NCBI GenBank assembly: GCA_963821705.1
Contig: CAWGEV010000007.1
Span: forward strand, 740,042 to 804,041
DNA: 64,000 nucleotides
Reading direction: 5' to 3'
Source: DASUPK01 sp963821705
Lineage (GTDB): Bacteria; Actinomycetota; Thermoleophilia; Solirubrobacterales; 70-9
The position numbers and the translations under genes are program-made. Below the pieces are notes generated by a model. It did no database searches. It was not told where the DNA came from and saw nothing but the letters and a program-made list of their open reading frames with translations. Shown piece after piece: positions 57,169-64,000 of this stretch. Within the stretch, counting starts at the first letter, position 1. The number at the start of each line of letters is the position of its first letter.

Positions 57169-58164
57169 GTGGGTTCTCTGAGATCTGCCGATGACCGGCC
57201 CCTGCGTCCTGGCGACGTGGTCGAGGTTCGTTCCGCGGCCGAGATCCTGGAGACACTCGACGGCAAGGGCGCATTGGACCACCTGCCCTTCATGCCCGAG
57301 ATGCTGGCCCATGTGGGTCGTCGCTACACGGTCAGCCGAAGGGTGGACAAGGCCTGCAACACGGTCGACGCCACGGGGAGCCGGCGCATGTACGACACCG
57401 TCTATCTCGAGGACCTCCGCTGCGACGGTTCCGGCCACGACGGCTGTCAGGCGGGCTGCAGGATCTACTGGAAGGAGGCCTGGCTTCGCCGGGTCGACGA
57501 CCAGCCGGGCAGGGCCGACTCGAACGGCCAAAGAGGCCAGGCGAGCACCGAGTTGGAGCGTCTCGTGCGCGATGCGACGAGAGCCACGCGGGAGCTGAAG
57601 GGCGAGCGGGTGGTGGCCTGGCGCTGCCAGGCCACCGATGCCCTCGAGTACTCCGAGCGACTGAAGACCTCCAGCCTGGCCCAGTACTGGCGCGAGTTCC
57701 GCAACGGTAACTTCGGTCCCTTCCGCTATCTGCTGCTGCTAGTGCGCGGATTCGTGCTGGAGGTCGCGAGAAGGCTTCGGCTGCTCAAGGCACTTCCCCT
57801 GCACGGGCCGGGTGCGGCTCCGCCGGCGGAACTGGGAGTGCAGCCGGGGGACCTGGTGCAAGTGCGATCTGCGGACGAGATCGAGGCCACGCTGGATGAG
57901 GAGGGCTTCAACCGAGGCCTCTCCTTCGACCGCGAGATGCTGCCCTACTGCGGCCAGACCTTCCGGGTCAAGGACACCGTGGACCGGATCATCGACGAGA
58001 AGACCGGCCGGATGATCAAGATCCCCAAGGACAGCCTTATCCTGGAGGGAGCGGTCTGCTCCGGCGAGCGAACTCCGGGATGCTGGTTCTGCCCGCGGCA
58101 GATCTATCCCTTCTGGCGCGAGGCGTGGGTGAGCCCGGTCGAGGCGTCGGACCGGTCCGACTGA
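57169..58164 (+). CDS. duplicated Cys-motif protein of unknown function
   Basis: This 331-residue protein has a GTG start preceded by AGGAGG at 6 bp. Two repeats of about 95 residues are visible: 14-106 and about 224-320. Each begins PGD-V-VRSA-EI--TLD, continues EML---G----V---VD---D---GR, and ends with a Cys cluster and EAW. In repeat 1 the cluster is C85, H90, C93, C97 before RIYWKEAW; in repeat 2 it is C297, C305, C308 before QIYPFWREAW. The middle has a hydrophobic segment FRYLLLLVRGFVLEVA. I do not recognise the family; the clusters could bind metal. It lies 4 bp before the GT2 gene. Confidence 0.8.
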   Translation: MGSLRSADDRPLRPGDVVEVRSAAEILETLDGKGALDHLPFMPEMLAHVGRRYTVSRRVDKACNTVDATGSRRMYDTVYLEDLRCDGSGHDGCQAGCRIYWKEAWLRRVDDQPGRADSNGQRGQASTELERLVRDATRATRELKGERVVAWRCQATDALEYSERLKTSSLAQYWREFRNGNFGPFRYLLLLVRGFVLEVARRLRLLKALPLHGPGAAPPAELGVQPGDLVQVRSADEIEATLDEEGFNRGLSFDREMLPYCGQTFRVKDTVDRIIDEKTGRMIKIPKDSLILEGAVCSGERTPGCWFCPRQIYPFWREAWVSPVEASDRSD

Positions 58165-58168
58165 CTGG

Positions 58169-59074
58169 ATGTCGGCATTCGGCATGAAGTCCCCCGTGCT
58201 CTCGGTCGGGCTCGCTGTGCGGAATGCCCGCGAGACCGTCGAACGCTGCATCGAGTCGATCCTCTCCCAGGACTTCGCGGACCTTGAGCTGGTCGTCTCG
58301 GACAACGCTTCGGATGACGGGACGATCGAAACTGTCGAGCGCTACGCGCAGATGGATCGGCGAGTCAGGCTCAGCGTCAACCCCGTCAACGTCGGTGTCC
58401 AAGCGAACATGAACAGGGTGCTCGCGGCCGCGCGGGGCAGGTACTTCCGCTGGATCAGCGCCGACGACTGGTTGGAGCCCGGCTGCGTTTCCGCGTGCGT
58501 GGGGGCGCTCAAGCGCCAGCCAGAGGCGATCGGTGTGACCAGCGGGTTCACGATCCACACCGGCGGCGATCCCACCCGGTACGAGGCGTACGGCGGCGAG
58601 TTCCCCACATCCCCGGATCCCGCCCGGCGGTTCGAGCGAATGCTCTGGTTCTTCCATGCCGGAGACGCGAAATACGATCCGATCTACGGCGTGTTCCGGC
58701 GCGATCGGCTCCTGCGCTCCCATCAGCACCGGCCGGCCGAGCAGACCGATTGGCTGCTCGCCGCCGAGTTGGCCCTGATGGGACCAATACTCCACGTCCA
58801 CGAGCGCCTTGCGCACCGCAGTCGTGACTACCCTGCCGGCGGCGAGCGGCGCAGAGCACTCAGACGTCGGCTGGACCCCCTCCGAGCGGAACAACTGTCG
58901 AGATCGCCGCAACGCCTGTCACGCGAGTTGTTCGAGCTTGCGGTCGAGGCGGACCTGGATGAGGAACAGCTGCGCCGTTGCAGGCGCGCAGTTCGATCAT
59001 TCTGGGTGAAAGAAGTGGGCCGTGTGAGCCGCTTGAAGGCGGCCGACGCCAAGCACCGCCTGCTCGCCGGCTAG
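58169..59074 (+). CDS. family 2 glycosyltransferase
   Basis: This 301-residue GT-A enzyme has SVGLAVRNARETVERCIESILSQDF, ELVVSDNASDDGT and the DxD-like ISADDW near residue 106. It has a basic C-terminal part without transmembrane helices. It probably adds a sugar to the lipid-linked repeat. It is co-oriented with and directly after the Cys-motif gene, so the two may be cotranscribed. Confidence 0.88.
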   Translation: MSAFGMKSPVLSVGLAVRNARETVERCIESILSQDFADLELVVSDNASDDGTIETVERYAQMDRRVRLSVNPVNVGVQANMNRVLAAARGRYFRWISADDWLEPGCVSACVGALKRQPEAIGVTSGFTIHTGGDPTRYEAYGGEFPTSPDPARRFERMLWFFHAGDAKYDPIYGVFRRDRLLRSHQHRPAEQTDWLLAAELALMGPILHVHERLAHRSRDYPAGGERRRALRRRLDPLRAEQLSRSPQRLSRELFELAVEADLDEEQLRRCRRAVRSFWVKEVGRVSRLKAADAKHRLLAG

Positions 59075-59121
59075 AAGTCGCCAACTTGTGCATCGTTGCG
59101 GCGCGGCGCCGCCTCGGCGCT

Positions 59122-60669
59122 CTAGTCGGTCTGGAGTTGCACTCGGCGACGTGGGCCCGGAACCCGTGCGAGCAGCCCTCGGCCGATACCGATGGCTCGC
59201 CTGACGATGTCGGGTGCGAGCAGCCAGAGCGCGATCGAATACACGAGCAATGCGACCACGATCGTCAACGCGGCGCGCTCCTGCATGTCGACATCAAGCC
59301 GGGTCAGCGCCATGCGCTCCACGAAGCAGATGCTCACCGTCACGAACGTCGCGGTTGCGACGGCGTACAGACGCGCCGCCAGGGAGCGCAGCGAGATCTG
59401 AAGCTCGGAGAGAACGATGATCAGCACCGGAAGCTCGACTGCGATCAGCTGCCTGACTACGAACGCAACCGCCACCGCCTCGATGCCCCATTGGGCGCCG
59501 ACGACAACCCCCACCGGCGTCAAGCAGAGAGCCGCGAGCTGCGTCCACAGTGTGACCTCGGGCCGTCCCACGGCGTCCAAAAGCACCTGGCCCCAGGCCT
59601 GAAGAGAGCGGATGATCACGTAGATGCTGAGGATCTGAATGATCCCCACTGAGATCTTCCACTGGGATCCAAAGACGGTGGGGATCAGGTCCGGGGCGGT
59701 GACGGCAAGTGTCGCCAGCAGCGGCAACACCACGGCCGAGAGGTAGCGAACGCTCTCCAGCCAGAGCGCTGCCATGCGTTCGCGGTCTCCTTGCAGGCGG
59801 GAGAACGCCGAGAACAGCACCTCCGCGATCGGGATCACGATCACGGACAGCGGCAGGATTACGGTGCTCATCGCAAACGACCAGGCGCCGAGCGCCGTGA
59901 TGCCAACAACCTTCCCGATCAGCAGGGTGAGTAGGAGCAGCTCGGCCAGCCTGGCCCAACGGCCACCCGCGACCCGCGCGGCGAAGGATCCCAGCCGGCG
60001 AAAGGCCGTGCCGGAGAACTCGAAGGTGGGCCGCCAGGGGGCGCGCCACCAGAGCGCGACCGCGAACGTGGCCAGCAGGACGATCTGCTGCAACACGAGC
60101 GCCCACGAACCGGCGCCGCCGGCGGCGGCGACGACGGCAAAGACGCTCGAAATGGTGATGGCGAACCAGTAGCGGAGCTCGATGCTCCGAAATCTCATCT
60201 TTCGCATAAACATCGCCTGGCTGGTCGTCCCGATCGAGCAGATGGCGAAGCTGAGGCCACCCGCGGCGACCATCGTCCCCACCTCCGGCTCGCCGAGAAA
60301 CCGCCCAACGGGCGCCGCCGCCGCCCCAAAGAGCGCCGCCAGGCCGATCCCGAAAGCGAGTCCTGCCCAGAAGGTCGTCGATCGCACCCGCTGAGTGGCC
60401 TCCTCTATCTGCACCAGGGCCGTGCTCATGCCCATGTCCGCAACGGTCGGAGCGAAGCTCGTGAGGGCGATTGCGATAGCGGCGGCGCCGTAATCGGTCG
60501 GGGTGAGCAGCCGGGCGAGGATCATGACCGTCACCAGGCGCATGCCCTGGACGAAGACCTGGCCCGTCAGCTTCCAGCCGACCCCGACGCCGACCAGCCG
60601 TTCCATCTGGTCGTGGTCAGCATCCTTGGCGGGCGGCGCCTGTGCGGTTGCTAGCTCGGTGCGCCCCAT
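59122..60669 (-). CDS. polysaccharide flippase (Wzx/WzxC type)
   Basis: This 515-residue protein has about 12-14 hydrophobic helices. MRLVTVMILARLLTPTDYGAAAIAIALTSFAPTVADMGMSTALVQ is the typical N-terminal region of the lipopolysaccharide flippase family. It would move the undecaprenyl-linked repeat across the membrane. It lies 8 bp after the WecG-like gene. No Wzy polymerase gene is recognised in the window. Confidence 0.87.
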   Translation of the reverse strand: MGRTELATAQAPPAKDADHDQMERLVGVGVGWKLTGQVFVQGMRLVTVMILARLLTPTDYGAAAIAIALTSFAPTVADMGMSTALVQIEEATQRVRSTTFWAGLAFGIGLAALFGAAAAPVGRFLGEPEVGTMVAAGGLSFAICSIGTTSQAMFMRKMRFRSIELRYWFAITISSVFAVVAAAGGAGSWALVLQQIVLLATFAVALWWRAPWRPTFEFSGTAFRRLGSFAARVAGGRWARLAELLLLTLLIGKVVGITALGAWSFAMSTVILPLSVIVIPIAEVLFSAFSRLQGDRERMAALWLESVRYLSAVVLPLLATLAVTAPDLIPTVFGSQWKISVGIIQILSIYVIIRSLQAWGQVLLDAVGRPEVTLWTQLAALCLTPVGVVVGAQWGIEAVAVAFVVRQLIAVELPVLIIVLSELQISLRSLAARLYAVATATFVTVSICFVERMALTRLDVDMQERAALTIVVALLVYSIALWLLAPDIVRRAIGIGRGLLARVPGPRRRVQLQTD

Positions 60670-60677
60670 CCTCTAGG

Positions 60678-61535
60678 TCAGCTCGGCGACGGCCGCTCGC
60701 GCAGGCGATGGCTGAGCGCCCAGGCGAAGAGCCTGAGACTGAACGGGAGGCCCTGGATCACGTATCGCCTGAAGAGGCGTCGTGGCTCGTGCAGGAGGCG
60801 ATGGATCCATTCAAGGCCCAGGCGCTGCACCACGGCGGGTGCGCGCGTCTGGTCGCCGGCGAGGAAGCTGAACGACACTCCCACGCCCACGAACCAGGCC
60901 TGGGGCAGCTCGGGCCGGAGCCTGTGGATCAGCTTCTCTTGCTTGGGAAAGCCGAGTCCGATTAGGACCAGGACGGGTCTGGCCTCCCGGACGACCGTCC
61001 TGATCCGGTCCAGCTCCGCCGGATCGTCCTCGAATCCGAGCGGCGGGCAGTGGGACACCACGCTTCCGAGGTCGGGGTTGAGGGCCTCGAGCCGCCGAGC
61101 GGCGGCCTCGGCAACGCCGGGGTTTCCGCCAAGCAGAAGGACGCGCGCACCGGCCTCGGCCGCCGCCTCGGGCAGGCTGAAGGCGAGATCGCTTCCGGCA
61201 ACCCTCTCGGGCACCGGGACGCCCGCCAGCCGCGAGGCCCAGACGATGGGCACCCCGTCCGCCACCCGGTGGCTGGCCGACAGGATCAGCTCCCGGCTCT
61301 CGGCATCAGCGGTGAACTGGCGCAGGATGTCGAGGTTGGGCGTCACGATCCATCCGCCCCTCCCCGAGCGGACACCCTCCCGGAAGGCGCCCACGAGGCC
61401 GCGCTCATCGAGGGCGTCAAGGGGCAGGCCCATGACCGGCGCCGTGTCCTCCGCCACGCGCGGCACGGGCATGGCCGGCGCCTCCGCGAGGGGCTCCTCG
61501 AGGGGAAGGCGAAGCTGGGTTGAAGCCGGCTCCAT
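60678..61535 (-). CDS. WecG/TagA/CpsF family glycosyltransferase
   Basis: This 285-residue GT26 enzyme has GGWIVTPNLDILRQF, SHRVADGVPIVWASRLAG, RVAGSDL, RVLLLGGNPGVAEAAARRL, and VLIGLGFPKQEKLIHR with AWFVGVGVSFSFLAGDQTRAP. These enzymes add the second sugar to a lipid-linked primer. The C-terminal WIHRLLHEPRRLFRRYVIQ is a membrane-associating basic helix in the family. Confidence 0.92.
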   Translation of the reverse strand: MEPASTQLRLPLEEPLAEAPAMPVPRVAEDTAPVMGLPLDALDERGLVGAFREGVRSGRGGWIVTPNLDILRQFTADAESRELILSASHRVADGVPIVWASRLAGVPVPERVAGSDLAFSLPEAAAEAGARVLLLGGNPGVAEAAARRLEALNPDLGSVVSHCPPLGFEDDPAELDRIRTVVREARPVLVLIGLGFPKQEKLIHRLRPELPQAWFVGVGVSFSFLAGDQTRAPAVVQRLGLEWIHRLLHEPRRLFRRYVIQGLPFSLRLFAWALSHRLRERPSPS

Positions 61536-61627
61536 TCACCGGATCAACGGTTGAGCCGGGGTGTTCTCATCGCCCGGACTGCGATCGGCCCGGAAGCTCT
61601 GCCCGCTCCAGTCGTTAATTCCGAGAG

Positions 61628-62598
61628 ATGAGAATCGCGCTGTCGGGCCCCAGGGCGCGCCCATCCGCTTCGCGTCGTGCTCTACCACGACGTCACCAAC
61701 CACGGTGTCCGCGCTTGTCGATCGACTGGCGGTGAACACGCCCCTCGCCGTCTTCGAGGCCCACGTGCGCAAGCTGGCGCTCGGACTACGAAATCGTCAG
61801 CCTCGACACCGTGCTCTCAGGGAGGTTGCCGAGTCGCGCCCTGCTGATCACCTTCGACGACGGATACCGCTCCTTTGTGGAGTCGGCGTTACCGGTACTT
61901 CGCCGGTTCGGCCTGCCGAGCGTCCTGTTCGTCACGGGGGCGTACTCTCGATCCCGGCACCTTCCCCTCGACAATCTGCTCTCATACCTCTGCGCGAGCA
62001 TCGGCCTGGAGCGCCTGGCAGTCGCAATCGACCCTCAGGCACGCCAGACACGCGAGCATTTCTGCAGCTTCTCGATCTAGTCGCCGCGATGCCGTACGGA
62101 CGCTTCCAGGTCTCTCGGAGACGAACTGGCGGATCGCTTCGAGGTCGATCGGGCGTCACTCCGGGCCGAGAGCGGGATCTTCCTCGACTCGCGGGACCTC
62201 GCCGGGCTGGCCGCGGATGGATGTGAGGTCGCCAACCACACCCGCACGCACGTGTTCTGCAGGTCGATCCCCGACGAGGACGTGGCGCGCGAGGAGATCG
62301 TCGAACACGGTCGGCGACTCGAGTCGCTGACCGGACGACCCGTGCGGGCGTTCGGCTACCCGTACGGCCGGCGCCGGGACGCCACTCCGATGGTCGAGAG
62401 GATGCTACGCGAGTCCGGGCATCAGCGCCTCGTTCCTGGCGGAGTCGCGACTCCATCTGAACGGAAACTCCGGCAGCGTCTGGAACCGGGTGCGCTCTCG
62501 ACGGCTACGCGAAATGGCGGATCGGGCCCGAGCTCGAGCTGATGCCGAGCCTGCGCGGGGGGCGCGATTGGCTGCGGGCGGACGGCCCGCTCCTCTGA
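61628..62598 (+). pseudogene. polysaccharide deacetylase with several frameshifts
   Basis: Across frames a NodB-type deacetylase of about 310 residues is readable: VVLYHDVT, ALVDRLAVNTPLAVFEAHVRKLAL, DYEIVSLDTVL, ALLITFDDGYRSFVESALPVLRRFGLPSVLFVTG, LLDLVAAMPYGRFQ, DRFEVDRASLRAESGIFLDSRDLAGL, EVANHTRTHVF and VRAFGYPYGRRRDATPMVERML. It ends LRADGPLL at TGA 62596-62598. TFDDGY and NHTRTH are the metal-site motifs. About eight indels break it, near 61672, 61710, 61787, 61948-61960, 62042, 62110, 62432 and 62498. The start is uncertain; ATG 61628 is assumed. Confidence 0.78.
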
Positions 62599-62601
62599 GG
62601 T

Positions 62602-63558
62602 TCAGCCTGCCGGTCGGGCCGCCCCGTCCGCCCAGCGGAGGATGTGGCGTCGCAGCCAGACCATCTTGTAGCCGACCGGGGTGTACTCGCCGGCCTCGTA
62701 GAGCCGCCTTCGAGTCCGCGACTTCGCGGTCGCGTTCCTGATGTCGAACTCGGTGGTGTGACCCCGCAGGAAGGTGGCGCCGCCATCGTGCGGACGGCGG
62801 CGCAGGTAAGCGAGCCGCGGGCTGATCGCCTCGACCTTGGGGTCGTAGAACCAGCTGTACCCGACGACCCCAACGACATCGGTGTGCCGGCGCAGCAGCG
62901 CAGCGACGTTCCGGTAGGTCGTCTCCCAGCCGGCCTCATTGAACTCGTCGAGGTATCGCGACTCGGTGTGCGGGGCGAACCATGCCTTGGGCCGGCCCGG
63001 CGTCAGGCGCTGCAGGACGACGTGGGGTGCCTTGGCCCTGAGAGCGATCTGGACGCTGGCCGGAAGGCTGACGCGGGCCCGAAGGTCGATGACCTCCGAG
63101 CCGCAGGGAAACGTCCACCCCACGGCGAACCGCACGTCCCTGAGGAAGTATTCGTCGCCCGGCTCGTAGCGGTCGCGCCGCTCGCTCAGGAAGGCATGCA
63201 GGCGCTGGAGCGCCGGTGGCACGCGTTCCAGCACGTCGCCCGGCAGGCGCAACTCCTCGAGGCGGAAGCGCAGGAGCGAGCCGAGATGAGCGACTAGCGC
63301 CCGGTTGAAGGCGTTGCGCTCGAGATCGGTTCCCAGCGGCTCCTGCGCAGCGCGCAGGAGCTCCGGAAAGCGCGGAGTCAGGTCTCCGGCGGTACGCGGG
63401 GTGCGCCAGTCCGAGAGCGCGTTCTCCAGCGGTGTGAAGGCTTCGGGATCGACCGGCGTCAAGTCCCGCGCCAGGGCGCCCAGCGCGTCGGATGCGCGCT
63501 GGAGCTCCCCTCCGCCATGGCGCGCACGCTGCTGCGCAGGGGGCGCCAGGCTGCTCAT
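62602..63558 (-). CDS. uncharacterised protein in polysaccharide locus
   Basis: This 318-residue soluble protein has no signal or membrane helix, and I do not recognise it. Features are an Ala/Leu-rich helical N-terminal half, then YEPGDEYFLRDVRFAVGWTFPCGSEVIDLRARVSLPASVQIAL. A later region, WFAPHTESRYLDEFNEAGWETTYRNVAALLRRH, GVVGYSWFYDPKVEAISPRLAYLRRRP and ATFLRGHTTEFDIRNATAKSRTRRRLYEAGEY, is rich in aromatic, His and Arg residues like an enzyme. Its ATG overlaps the stop of the glycosyltransferase upstream (ATGA), so it is coupled to it. Confidence 0.7.
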   Translation of the reverse strand: MSSLAPPAQQRARHGGGELQRASDALGALARDLTPVDPEAFTPLENALSDWRTPRTAGDLTPRFPELLRAAQEPLGTDLERNAFNRALVAHLGSLLRFRLEELRLPGDVLERVPPALQRLHAFLSERRDRYEPGDEYFLRDVRFAVGWTFPCGSEVIDLRARVSLPASVQIALRAKAPHVVLQRLTPGRPKAWFAPHTESRYLDEFNEAGWETTYRNVAALLRRHTDVVGVVGYSWFYDPKVEAISPRLAYLRRRPHDGGATFLRGHTTEFDIRNATAKSRTRRRLYEAGEYTPVGYKMVWLRRHILRWADGAARPAG

Positions 63559-64000
63559 CGGCCGTCGGCGGAGAGGCGAATCGAGCTCAACGCGGCACGC
63601 GCGGCCGCAAGATGCCCACGGCGGCGCGCCGGGCGGTGGGCCCAGGCGGCCGCCCGGATGACGGCGTCGATCGCCACGCCGATCGCTTCGAGAAGGCTGA
63701 CGAGCGGCCCGTGGTGCTTGCGCGCGTAACGGACGCGGCTTCGGGCCAGGATGGGCGCGGTCGCATCGCGCGGGGCCGATCCGTCAGCACTTGTGGTAGG
63801 CGGTTGCCTGCGGCTCGAAGCGCGCCCCCCAACCCTGGCCGCGAAGACGGCGAGAGAGATCAGTCTCCTCCGAGTAGAGAAAGAAGCCGTCGTCCAGCCC
63901 TCCCGTCTCCTCCAGCGCCGTTCGCCGCATCAGGACGCAACCGCCCGAGAGCCAGTCGGGCGTGGCTGGATGCGCGTAGGCGCCGGGGTCCGTGATTACT
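63555..64000 (-). pseudogene. family 2 glycosyltransferase, partial and frameshifted
   Basis: The C-terminal part of a GT2 enzyme enters from the right edge: PDWLSGGCVLMRRTALEETGGLDDGFFLYSEETDLSRRLRGQGWGARFEPQATAYHK, typical of rhamnosyltransferase-like GT2 proteins. After YHK the frame hits a stop near 63787. Shifting one base continues ADGSAPRDATAPILARS and RVRYARKHHGPLVSLLEAIGVAIDAVIRAAAWAH to a TGA at 63555-63557 that overlaps the next ATG. A single missing base near 63788 explains it. Confidence 0.75.

Overview
The window is high-GC bacterial chromosome of actinobacterial character. The most likely source is a Thermoleophilia-type (Solirubrobacterales/Gaiellales-like) or related uncultured actinobacterium. 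This is inferred from base composition, the zinc-ribbon forms of S4, S14, L33 and L36, frequent GTG/TTG starts, rplQ-rpoA-rpsD-rpsK-rpsM-rpmJ order with truA just beyond, and 'MSEENVE'-type SnoaL proteins. I saw no tRNA, rRNA, CRISPR array, phage gene or insertion sequence.

From 1 to 41.0 kb almost everything on the minus strand is translation and transcription machinery. In transcription order (right to left) it reads rpmG-secE-nusG-rplK-rplA; rplJ-rplL; rpoB-rpoC; rpsL-rpsG; fusA-tuf; rpsJ-rplC-rplD-rplW-rplB-rpsS-rplV-rpsC-rplP-rpmC-rpsQ-rplN-rplX-rplE-rpsN-rpsH-rplF-rplR-rpsE-rpmD-rplO-secY-adk-map; rpmJ-rpsM-rpsK-rpsD-rpoA-rplQ; truA; and an FTR1 iron permease cut by the left edge. Many of these genes overlap by ATGA.

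This near-continuous array is interrupted by small plus-strand gene islands. They are two paralogous mini-membrane proteins (1.56-2.18 kb); ltrA, a SHOCT protein, a methyltransferase (minus strand) and a SnoaL protein (5.3-9.1 kb, where infA is expected but absent); a four-helix membrane protein between fusA and rpsG; and HAD, small membrane and VOC proteins between rpoC and rpsL. The breakpoints carry structured DNA: a repeat family built on GATGGCGAAGCCG, a very long hairpin after rpoC, and terminator-like hairpins in the fusA and rplJ leaders. Several core proteins carry long low-complexity extensions (S17, L22, L5, L10, SecE, with smaller ones on S5, L1, L3, RpoB and RpoC).

From 41.2 to 48.5 kb lie a Tat-exported PhoD phosphatase, a large secreted lipase-like protein, and a regulatory patch. 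The patch holds two LuxR-type regulators with degenerate receiver domains, an ECF sigma factor, and a tandem ribbon-helix-helix-like protein running convergently into the sigma gene.

From 48.6 kb to the right edge is a surface-polysaccharide locus. It has a polyprenyl-phosphate sugar transferase; a translationally coupled cassette of C-methyltransferase, nucleotidylyltransferase, PIG-L deacetylase and DUF4910-type aminopeptidase; a 2OG-Fe(II) oxygenase; an RfbC-like epimerase; an SDR epimerase/dehydratase; a duplicated Cys-motif protein of unknown function; glycosyltransferases; a flippase; and a polysaccharide deacetylase. Three genes here (SDR, deacetylase, the right-edge glycosyltransferase) are broken by single-base indels although their protein sequence is otherwise intact. 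That looks more like sequence error or very recent damage than old decay.
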